64,000 nt of DNA from Edaphobacter modestus (lineage in GTDB: Bacteria; Acidobacteriota; Terriglobia; Terriglobales; Acidobacteriaceae). The stretch covers positions 5,456,001 to 5,520,000 of the forward strand of contig NZ_SHKW01000001.1 in the NCBI RefSeq assembly GCF_004217555.1. The letters run 5' to 3'. The notes under the pieces were generated by a model. It did not search any database. It was given only the letters and a program-made list of their open reading frames with translations, and was not told where the DNA came from. Shown here in pieces: positions 1 to 7,260 of this stretch (positions within the stretch are counted from its first letter, which is position 1; each line of letters opens with the position of its first letter). Made by a program: the position numbers and the translations under genes.

Positions 1-124
1 TGCAGGCATCCCTGCGGTTCCAGTTCTAAACTGCAGCGGAGCGGAAGGAGAATCGGGCTTTCCGCTCTACTGCAAATTTTAGCCGACCATATATAGATAG
101 GTTTGCAACCTGAATGGGAGTGAT

Positions 125-1195
125 ATGAAGTTTACGAGGCGGTCGAAGATGAGAGTTCCTTCCCTTGCGCTTACCCTTGCGCTGGGAGCTGGTGTTGCGG
201 TTCTTCCTTCGCAGCTGCGGGCGGCCGATAAGGGCGATCTGCAGATTTATTTCGTGGACGTAGAGGGAGGGCAGGCCACCCTGTTCGTAACGCCGGACAA
301 ACACTCGCTGCTGGTGGATACCGGCTGGCCGGGCAATGATGGGCGCGATGCGGACCGAATCATTGCAGCCACCAAACTGGCCGGAATCAACCGGATTGAC
401 TACGTGCTGCTGACGCACTATCACGACGACCATGCTGGTGGAGTTCCTCAGCTCGTCGACAGAATTCCCGTGGGGACGTTCCTTGATCATGGCGAGAACA
501 TCGACACGAAGCCCGGCGGGCCGACGATGAAGATCTGGGACGCCTATCAAAAGGTGCTGGCAACGGGGAAGTACAAACGCATCTCGGCTAAGGCGGGCGA
601 CGTCTTTCCTATCGGCAGCATGAAGGCCACGGTAATCAGCAGCGACGGCAATGCGATCGATCACAACCTGCCTGGAGGCGGAGAGAATAACCAGTATTGC
701 GACATCGCCGAAAACAAGCCGAACGACCGCAGTGAGAACTCGCACTCGCTGGGCGTGCTGATCAACTTCGGCAAATTGAAGATTCTCGACCTGGGCGATC
801 TGACATGGGAGAAGGAGCACATGTTTATGTGCCCGGTTAATCGCATTGGCACGGTGGACCTCCTAGTAGTTTCGCATCACGGATTTCGTCCAAGCTCCAG
901 CCATGCCCTGATCGATGCCATTCATCCGCGGGTGGCGATTATGGATAACGGTGCTACGAAGGGTGGCAATATTCCGGTGCTTGATACGATCCGCCAGTCA
1001 CCGAGCCTGGAGACGCTGTGGCAGTTGCACTACTCGGAGGAGGGTGGCGCGGAGCACAACACAGCAGCCGAGTATATTGCGAATCCTCAGGGACCGGACC
1101 AAGGAAATTACATCGTCGTGAAGGCAAGTCCAAAGGGAAGCTTCACGGTCTTCAACTCGGGTAATAAGCAGAGTAAGACTTACGCGGCACGGTAG
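125..1195 (+). CDS. Secreted metallo-beta-lactamase-fold hydrolase (ComEC/Rec2-like)
   Basis: Protein of 356 residues. A basic N-terminus followed by a hydrophobic stretch ending near residue 33 (LRAADKG) looks like a signal peptide, so the enzyme probably acts in the periplasm or outside the cell. The metal-binding motif THYHDDH lies at residues 97-103, and SHHG near residue 250 is a further metallo-beta-lactamase-fold motif. The layout (FVDVEGGQATLF near residue 43, then LLVDTGWPG) is that of the soluble hydrolases related to the ComEC/Rec2 C-terminal domain. The substrate cannot be read from sequence. The ATG at 125 is used; an in-frame ATG at 149 would give a shorter signal peptide. It stands alone ahead of dgoK. 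Confidence 0.8.
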   Translation: MKFTRRSKMRVPSLALTLALGAGVAVLPSQLRAADKGDLQIYFVDVEGGQATLFVTPDKHSLLVDTGWPGNDGRDADRIIAATKLAGINRIDYVLLTHYHDDHAGGVPQLVDRIPVGTFLDHGENIDTKPGGPTMKIWDAYQKVLATGKYKRISAKAGDVFPIGSMKATVISSDGNAIDHNLPGGGENNQYCDIAENKPNDRSENSHSLGVLINFGKLKILDLGDLTWEKEHMFMCPVNRIGTVDLLVVSHHGFRPSSSHALIDAIHPRVAIMDNGATKGGNIPVLDTIRQSPSLETLWQLHYSEEGGAEHNTAAEYIANPQGPDQGNYIVVKASPKGSFTVFNSGNKQSKTYAAR

Positions 1196-1384
1196 GGTAA
1201 CCTGTGGCTAACGAAGGAATCCAAGAGACGGTTCTTCGCGTGGACTGAGATTGGTGTGCTCGATGGTCAGGATTTCCCGAGCTTCGCTTTCTCGTGTGTC
1301 TATTCATGGCGCCCATCGTACGAAGCGATCAGTGAACCGTGATGTCGAGCAATTGTTTGCACGGGATGCCTTTGTTTCAATGAA

Positions 1385-2290
1385 GTGAGAGTTTACGGGA
1401 GGACAGGATTGATCGGGGTCGATTGGGGTACAAGCAACTTCCGGGCGTTTCGCTTCGGTAACACCGGAGAGGTGATTGGGCGGCGATCGTATCCCATCGG
1501 TATCCTCAAGGTGCGGGAAGGGAAGTTTGCCGAAACCCTGCAGGAGCAGGTGGGGGACTGGATCGCCAACGGCGAAACACGTGTGCTGTTGTGCGGTATG
1601 GTGGGGAGCCGCCAGGGATGGACTGAGGCCAACTACCTTCGGTGCCCGGTGAAGATCGACGATCTCGCCCAGGCAGTCATGAAGATATCGTTTGCGGGCG
1701 CTGAAGCCATGCTGATCCCAGGCGTTATGGGAGAAGACTCTAATGGTGTTCCCGAGGTGATGCGTGGAGAAGAGACGGAGGCGATGGGAATCGTCGACGA
1801 TTGCGACGGCTGCGGATTGGTGTGTCTGCCAGGCACGCACACGAAGTGGATCAAACTCAGGGACCGGTCCATCGTGAGCTTCCTCACCTGCATGACGGGC
1901 GATGCGTTTGCTGCGCTACGCAAACACACGATCCTCTCGAGGCTCATGAATTCGGAAGCAGCCATGGACGAGGCGAGTTTTCTTCGCGGTGTTGCCCGTT
2001 CCGCCGATGCGGGCGGCCTGCTGCATCATCTCTTCAGCGTCCGCACCCTGGCGCTGACTGGCGACCTCAAGGAAGAAACCACGGCTTCATATCTGTCGGG
2101 TCTGTTGATTGGGCATGAGGTCCGGGCGGTGATGCCAGCAGACGTGCATGTTCACCTAGTGGGTGCGGTACAACTATGCAAGCTGTATCAGCGAGCGATT
2201 GCGGCTTGCGGAGGCGCGGCCACCCTCGAAGACGAAGATGCGGCGGCACGTGGGCTTGCGGCTATCGGAAGGAGGCTGGGTTGGCTATAG
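1385..2290 (+). CDS. dgoK: 2-dehydro-3-deoxygalactonokinase
   Basis: Protein of 301 residues of the DgoK sugar-acid kinase family. It phosphorylates 2-keto-3-deoxy-galactonate with ATP to the 6-phosphate, the substrate of the next gene. The N-terminal phosphate-binding motif IGVDWGTSNFRAF, the internal LLCGMVGSRQGW and LVCLPGTHTKW segments and the C-terminal LVGAVQL are those of the family, and the length is normal. The start is GTG at 1385; an ATG five bases upstream is out of frame and meets a stop at once. The 3' end overlaps the aldolase gene by ten bases, so translational coupling is likely. Confidence 0.88.
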   Translation: MRVYGRTGLIGVDWGTSNFRAFRFGNTGEVIGRRSYPIGILKVREGKFAETLQEQVGDWIANGETRVLLCGMVGSRQGWTEANYLRCPVKIDDLAQAVMKISFAGAEAMLIPGVMGEDSNGVPEVMRGEETEAMGIVDDCDGCGLVCLPGTHTKWIKLRDRSIVSFLTCMTGDAFAALRKHTILSRLMNSEAAMDEASFLRGVARSADAGGLLHHLFSVRTLALTGDLKEETTASYLSGLLIGHEVRAVMPADVHVHLVGAVQLCKLYQRAIAACGGAATLEDEDAAARGLAAIGRRLGWL

Positions 2291-2934
2291 AGAGCAGTGA
2301 TCTCAGGGGATGGATATCGCGTTGCCCGGTGATCGCGATCTTGCGTGGCATCAGGCCTGACGAGGCCGAATTCATAGGCGATGCTTTGGAGGAGGCCGGC
2401 GTCACCATTGTTGAGGTACCACTCAACTCACCCGATCCGTTCCAAAGTATTGGGACGCTAGCGCGTGTCTTCGGTGATCGAATGTTGATCGGTGCGGGGA
2501 CGCTAACCGATCCTGCACAGGTTACTGAGGTAGCGCGCGCGGGGGGAAGGCTGATCGTAACGCCGCACGCCGAGCTTTCCATCATTCGCGCCGCAAAACA
2601 AGCCGGTCTCTTTGCTGTTCCCGGGTTCTTCAATCCCACCGAGGCGTTCGCCTTGTTGAAAGCAGGGGCAGATGCCATCAAACTGTTTCCAGCCGAGGTT
2701 GTGGGACCTTCTATGCTGAAAGCCTTGAAAGCTGTTCTGCCTAAGGATGCCCTCGTTATTCCTGTCGGCGGGATCGACAAACAGAGTATCGCTGCATGGA
2801 TGGCAGCAGGAGCGAACGGCTTCGGTGCAGGCTCGTCTATTTACAGGCCGGGTGACGACGCAAAAACAGTGAAGCAGAAGGCAAAGGTTCTGGTAGATGC
2901 CGTGCGGACTTTCAACGACATTGACAGATTGTAG
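2281..2934 (+). CDS. dgoA: 2-dehydro-3-deoxy-6-phosphogalactonate aldolase
   Basis: Class I aldolase of 217 residues that splits 2-keto-3-deoxy-6-phosphogalactonate into pyruvate and glyceraldehyde 3-phosphate. The motif VEVPLNSPDP supports DgoA rather than the KDPG aldolase Eda, which has a TLRT-type motif at this place. The Schiff-base lysine is in IKLFPAE, and the phosphate-binding end is PVGGIDKQ. The reading frame is open well upstream, but TTG at 2281 is preferred: AGGAGG lies just before it (about 2271-2276), and the protein then begins just ahead of the conserved CPVIAILRG. It overlaps dgoK and completes a two-gene catabolic unit. Confidence 0.85.
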   Translation: MAIESSDLRGWISRCPVIAILRGIRPDEAEFIGDALEEAGVTIVEVPLNSPDPFQSIGTLARVFGDRMLIGAGTLTDPAQVTEVARAGGRLIVTPHAELSIIRAAKQAGLFAVPGFFNPTEAFALLKAGADAIKLFPAEVVGPSMLKALKAVLPKDALVIPVGGIDKQSIAAWMAAGANGFGAGSSIYRPGDDAKTVKQKAKVLVDAVRTFNDIDRL

Positions 2935-3071
2935 GTTGTTCAATGTGTACTGACATCATTGTCCTGTGTGCCGTCCCGTATCGTACCGTTCATACGTTAT
3001 CTCCTGTACGCTGTAATTCTCGGACTATACGTCTTTCTCCCGACAGATTGACGCACTGCATCTAGTGTGGC

Positions 3072-3190
3072 ATGCCGGGATGACTGGCCATTGCCCGATC
3101 CAAAGGGCCGTCGGTGGATGAGGTTCGTACGGTTGTCGTCGCGAACGTCGTCCGCGATTTTGGCTTGCCCGATGTTAATGAGATGGTCGC
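3072..3190 (+). pseudogene. Possible arsenate reductase (LMW phosphatase type) C-terminal remnant
   Basis: One frame reads DDWPLPDPKG; after a one- or two-base shift near 3108 the next frame reads SVDEVRTV. Joined, these resemble, from memory, the end of low-molecular-weight-phosphatase-type ArsC proteins (W-x-x-P-D-P-K-G followed by D-E-V-R). Nothing of the catalytic N-terminus is present. It is directly followed by an IS110 left end, which fits a gene lost around an insertion. Weak call. Confidence 0.25.
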
Positions 3191-3357
3191 TTGATCTCGC
3201 CGGAGAAGAGGGGGGATCGTGTTGGGAGCGGTTCACGGAGGCTCATTTTGTGCAGATGCAGGTTATCGGCATTGATGTGGGCAAGAGCGTTTTCCATCTG
3301 GTAGGGATGGATCAACATGGGAAGGTTGTGACCAGGAAGCGGCTGCGAGCCTGTCAA
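3172..3357 (+). pseudogene. IS110-family left end with truncated transposase
   Basis: From ATG at 3256 the frame reads MQVIGIDVGKSVFHLVGMDQ, the N-terminus of an IS110 transposase with the first catalytic Asp in GIDVG. Similarity ends after about 34 residues (near 3357), so it lacks the remaining acidic residues and the serine domain. Upstream, the 15-base string at 3174-3188 recurs at 49102-49116, at a similar distance before another truncated IS110 transposase. This is a dead fragment, not a working element. Confidence 0.65.
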
Positions 3358-3573
3358 GGTGACGACACAATGACGGTATCTTGTCATCGCTACGTCGTCA
3401 CTCAACCCTTATGTGACATTCGCAAATCCTACTTTTTAGCTAACTTATTTATCGTCAGCCGCTAACCACTTCTCGCGTTGAAGCGCCGCACCTTTGGTGC
3501 GCAAATTGCTTTACACAGGGCGGGCAGCAATAAAGATCGCAGGCCCGCTGTAGAAGAGAAGGAAGGGGTGACT

Positions 3574-3693
3574 GTGGCAAAAGTAATCGAATTCTACATA
3601 TCGAATAACTCCCGAAAAAGCGTGAAATGGGTTAGCCGTGAACAGTACGGCAAGATCATCGAGTTCGCTTCATGGATAAAGAAATCGGCCTAA
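3574..3693 (+). CDS. Small conserved hypothetical protein
   Basis: Peptide of 39 residues starting VAKVIEFYISNN and ending WIKKSA. GTG at 3574 (or GTG at 3568) follows the purine-rich GAAGGAAGGGG at 3559-3569, a plausible ribosome binding site. It is basic and rich in Lys and Ile, with two VIEF/IIEF repeats. From memory, similar 40-residue peptides occur in other Acidobacteria, but no function is known to me. It lies between the IS110 fragment and the EAL gene. Confidence 0.5.
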   Translation: MAKVIEFYISNNSRKSVKWVSREQYGKIIEFASWIKKSA

Positions 3694-3895
3694 CAAACGC
3701 TATTCGTGTGGCCACCACCCGCCACCGGCGCGACTGGGACGGGCACGGAGTTGGTCGCGAGGGTCCTTCACAGGTTGTCCTATGGTTCCTCCCGGGCGTT
3801 CATCCGCGTACCTTGCGCGACGATTCCGCCTCGGACGGCCTGCTTGTAGCTCTCGCACGTGCCTTGGGTTAATTCGAAGGAGGCGAAATTTGAAT

Positions 3896-4630
3896 ATGTT
3901 CGGTTCAGTGCGGCGACGCCGCAAGACTCCAAGGCTGGGCGATAGCTTTGGAAACTGGATGAAGTCTCCGTGGGCGCCGTCTGGCCCGGATGCCTGTGAC
4001 TACCGCTTTCTCGCGCTCCAACCGATCTTCAATCGCCGGAGAAAGATCTTCGGTTACGAAGCACTGTCTCGTTCGGGATGGGATAACCGGTTTACTGGAG
4101 ACTCCGACGCGGCGACGAAGATGATGGTTGGCGACTGGATGTTTCATGGACTCGACGAACTCACAGGAGGCCATCGCACCTTTCTGAACTGCACACGGGA
4201 TGCATTGGTCCGAGGGTTGTTGACACGGCTTCCGCCTTCGACCGTGCTTGAGCTTCTCGAAACGGTTGAGCCAGACAAAGAGGTTCTGGCTGCCTGCCGC
4301 AGAATGAAAGCCTTGGGCTACCAGATTGCGCTCGATGACTTTCAGCATTGCGAAAAAATGGAAGGACTGCTCGCGCTGGCAGATTATGTCAAGGTCGATT
4401 TTCGGCTCTCCGATAAAGAGGAGCGCAGGGAGATTATTCGTCGCCTGAAGAGTAATGCCACGATGCTCGTGGCGGAAAAAATCGAAACAAACGAAGAATT
4501 TGAAATGGCTCTTGAAGAAGGATTCCGGTTATTTCAGGGATATTATTTGGCGCGTCCTAAGATCTTTTCAAAGCGCAAAATTTCTACTCACGGTGTGAAC
4601 CATCTCCGTCGGCTGGCAGCACGGAGCTAG
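3896..4630 (+). CDS. EAL-domain protein, probable cyclic-di-GMP phosphodiesterase
   Basis: Protein of about 244 residues, almost all one EAL domain. The EAL signature is YEALSR; other catalytic or metal-site segments are present: FLNCT (Asn), LELLE (Glu), LDDFQ (Asp-Asp), VKVDF (Lys), AEKIE (Glu) and FQGYYLARP (Gln). Hydrolysis of cyclic di-GMP to pGpG is therefore plausible. The domain style resembles the EAL half of EAL-HDOD proteins (YuxH/CdgJ type), but no HDOD domain follows, so it may be a natural single-domain form or a truncation. AGGAGG at 3878-3883 sits 6 bases before a TTG at 3890 and 12 before the ATG used here, so TTG 3890 is a real alternative. It is cytoplasmic and would act on motility or biofilm switching. 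Confidence 0.82.
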   Translation: MFGSVRRRRKTPRLGDSFGNWMKSPWAPSGPDACDYRFLALQPIFNRRRKIFGYEALSRSGWDNRFTGDSDAATKMMVGDWMFHGLDELTGGHRTFLNCTRDALVRGLLTRLPPSTVLELLETVEPDKEVLAACRRMKALGYQIALDDFQHCEKMEGLLALADYVKVDFRLSDKEERREIIRRLKSNATMLVAEKIETNEEFEMALEEGFRLFQGYYLARPKIFSKRKISTHGVNHLRRLAARS

Positions 4631-5061
4631 TTCCTTCCCATTCCGTGTGAGAAAGTGACCGAGCCGGCGAGGCAGAAGCCTCCCCTCTGCTACCGGTTGT
4701 TGCATACCGTTGTTGTGCCTGGTGAACTCAGCAGATTCAGCAGCTATGGAAGAGAAAAATCAAGCCTTCCAGGAGGATACAAATGCGTTCCGATCTGGTA
4801 TTCGAAGCAATGGCGCATGTTTCAGGCTGTTTTTTGCTGACGAAAGAGCCACAACGCTATCCGGCAATGCTTTCTCCGGCCGGGTCTCCTCGCAGAGCGC
4901 GTCGCGCTCGCCCATGCGCTGCCGCAACCACGGAGCAATAAGGACCAAGATCCTAGTTAGTCTTGCAATCATCATTCAACCCTCACATTCGGTAGCTACT
5001 CTGCGATACACCGTAGGGGCGTGCTCGTAGGCATCCTTAGCGTCCTTCAATTCCGAGGTTC
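4631..5061. other. Gap between EAL gene and CehA/McbA remnant
   Basis: Apart from the short ORF at 4783-4941, nothing recognisable was found on either strand. Confidence 0.5.
4783..4941 (+). CDS. Short ORF with a strong ribosome binding site, unknown function
   Basis: Frame of 52 residues starting MRSDLVFEAMAHVSG. A perfect AGGAGG at 4771-4776 lies 6 bases before the ATG, better than most genes here. The first 22 residues look like a real protein start, but the rest becomes Arg/Ala/Pro-rich (RRARRARPCA), as if a frameshift has moved translation into a nonsense frame. It is probably the 5' part of a decayed small gene. I do not assign a function. Confidence 0.35.
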   Translation: MRSDLVFEAMAHVSGCFLLTKEPQRYPAMLSPAGSPRRARRARPCAAATTEQ

Positions 5062-5988
5062 TTATTTGAGGGGATTTCTCTGCCAAACAGCATCGATACA
5101 GGTGAGGCACCACTCAGCGCTCCGCCGGAAGGCCCGGACAGGCTTTCCTCCAGCGCGAACGAAGATCGGATGGGTGTGTCCGGATGGGAGTATTCGCAAC
5201 CCCACCCAGGAGATGCGCTGAATCCTGATCTCGATCCCAAAACGCCACCAACTCACCACTCGCAGAGATTGTCTTTTGAGCAACGGCTGACCGACTACTA
5301 CTTCTACCATTACACTGCGCGTTCCGGGGATTCGCGCATGTTCGAGACGCCAGGCCGCCCGCGGTGACTTTGGATTTGCCTTCTCCTCAAGTCGTGCAGC
5401 AATCTGTGCGGTAACCACTAACGTAGCGGGTATTGGCAGTTCTATGTTGCCAGTGCCCACGTGATGGCCATTGATTTGATAGTGGATAAAGTGACTACGT
5501 CCATCACCGAAGTACAATCGTCCATTGCGAATGCCCTCAATCCACGACCCGTATCCGAGATCTCCAATCGGAGGATTGGCCGGCCCGACATAGGTTCTTC
5601 CTGTACCAACCCGTTCACTGCTGATACAGGGAAAATCTGTCTCCCCGAGCATCGCCACCCGAAATCCGCAGTTCAGGACGTGATACCAGATATTGAGCTC
5701 CGCGACGGGACTGAACTCGGCGCCCGAGGTGAAGTCGACTGCTTCGCCGGAGGCGACAAATAATCCCATGGCACCGTGCGCGTATCCAACCACGGCGCCT
5801 TGATCACGCGCCTATTTGAAAATTGGAAGACTCCACGATGGCCAGTTCTCAATCCTTGCGGCATCTGGATAGTTCTGGTCGCGTAGCCGCTGTATCGCAT
5901 TAGCGGAGTCTCGCAGAGCCGCCGCGAGCGAGGTCAATCCGCAGGGCTCCAGCGGATAGAGCGGAAACGCAGAAAACAGGAAGATTCG
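5062..5988 (-). pseudogene. Truncated CehA/McbA-type metallohydrolase, internal amber stop
   Basis: On the minus strand, segments such as WYHVLNCGFRVAMLGE, DFPCISSERVGTGRTYVG and GIRNGRLYFGDGRSHFI match the C-terminal half of CehA/McbA (PHP-like) metallohydrolases. The frame upstream continues in the same style (PLYPLEPCGLTSLAAALRDS, then RLRDQNYPDAARIENWPSW) but is cut by a TAG at 5812-5814, where the family has Trp before ARDQGA (a single TGG to TAG change would explain it). Another stop lies at about 5990, next to the end of the hydrolase gene, so the N-terminal half is lost. Dead gene. Confidence 0.7.
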
Positions 5989-5997
5989 GCTTTACCA

Positions 5998-7026
5998 CTA
6001 AAGGAAAGGAATAGAGGGCTTCCGAGACACGCGATAGGATCGTTGCAATGAGCTAACGACCAGATCGGGCCGATCCAACTGTATCCAGTGGCCGCTCCTT
6101 TCCGCGATGACGTGCTCGCCGATGCTGGAGAGTGAAGCCAGCTTGCGATGCTCCCTTACCTCTGACTCAGTTGCATTCTCGGCAGAAATCACGATCAGCG
6201 AAAGATGACCCAGCGATGCGTATGGAATTTCATCCACGCACCGGGTGAGTCGAGAAAGATACTGGGCCAGGGTCTCAAAACTTTGCGGGCGCGACCAATG
6301 TGCGCGTACCGCGGGCAAGAGTTCGCTCGGCATCTTGCTGACCTCGGCGGTGACGCGCGAGATAACGCTCTCGCCGCTGCCACTTGCCATGCGCGCGATC
6401 AATTTCGGTAGCGTCCTCGCTCCTGCCGACAGCAACATCAGGGAAAAACGAACCACACCGACTCGCGCCAGCCAGGCACCGCGTCTTGAAAGCCTGGCAC
6501 CGATTGCCAATCGTTCGTTGCCTTCGGGGAGCAGCGTGCGCCAATACTCACAATCGATTGGATCCAGCAGCAGAAGTCCCTCGACGCGATCGGGATTGCG
6601 ATAACAGTACGTACGAGCAATCAAACTACCGAAGGAATGCGCAACCAGAATGAGCGGTCCGGAGATCTCAAGAGAGTCAAGCATCTTCTCTAATTCGGAC
6701 ACCAAATTGTCGATCGTGCGCGGGGTGCGCGCGGCCTCGCTCCACCCGAAACCTGCGCGGTCATAACTGATCACCCGCGTGAACTGCGCTAACTCCGCTT
6801 GCACTGCTCTCCAGTTCAGCGAAGAAGCTGCGATTCCTGATTCCAATATGATCGTCGGCTCGCCTTCACCTTCCGAATAGGCATGGAGACGGGTACCTTG
6901 CACGGGAACAAGCCTGCCCGGTGGAGGATAGCGTCGTCGATCAATCGCTGAACCTATGGCTTGAAATAGTGCCCCAATAAGCAGCACGCCCAAGGGCACC
7001 GCTACCACCCGAAGTAGGATGCTCAC
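5998..7026 (-). CDS. Alpha/beta hydrolase with N-terminal membrane anchor
   Basis: Protein of 342 residues. One transmembrane segment (LLRVVAVPLGVLLIGALF) at the start probably anchors the enzyme. It is followed by an alpha/beta-hydrolase fold with the oxyanion region ILESGIAASS, VISYDRAGFGWSE, the nucleophile elbow VAHSFGS, a LLLDPID strand and the catalytic His in RSGHWIQLDRP. The substrate is unknown; esters or epoxides are usual for the family. GTG at 7026 is preferred because AGGAG lies five bases ahead of it; an ATG 17 codons upstream has no such site. It is transcribed away from the lipid fusion gene's 3' end. Confidence 0.82.
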   Translation of the reverse strand: MSILLRVVAVPLGVLLIGALFQAIGSAIDRRRYPPPGRLVPVQGTRLHAYSEGEGEPTIILESGIAASSLNWRAVQAELAQFTRVISYDRAGFGWSEAARTPRTIDNLVSELEKMLDSLEISGPLILVAHSFGSLIARTYCYRNPDRVEGLLLLDPIDCEYWRTLLPEGNERLAIGARLSRRGAWLARVGVVRFSLMLLSAGARTLPKLIARMASGSGESVISRVTAEVSKMPSELLPAVRAHWSRPQSFETLAQYLSRLTRCVDEIPYASLGHLSLIVISAENATESEVREHRKLASLSSIGEHVIAERSGHWIQLDRPDLVVSSLQRSYRVSRKPSIPFL

Positions 7027-7260
7027 TGTCACTCCTGTTCTATGGCATGCAGTATTAATGTCTCCACTTCCTGCCAAACATCAGGATTATTGTCCATTTT
7101 CAGGTGGTCGGTACGAAACGCCTTCTTGTACCAGGGAAGTTTGCAACAATGGGCTCTCATTGGGGAGAAATCATACCAAACGGCTGTCAAAGCAAAGAGC
7201 CCCGTTGAAATTACCTATAAGGCGTATACGGGAAAGCGTTAAGGGACACAGCGCGCAGAT

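Noticed and set aside
26..820. Long open frame on the minus strand opposite the metallo-beta-lactamase gene
   Set aside because: It lies opposite a gene with clear motifs, has no family pattern and no ribosome site; GC-rich antisense frames are common here.
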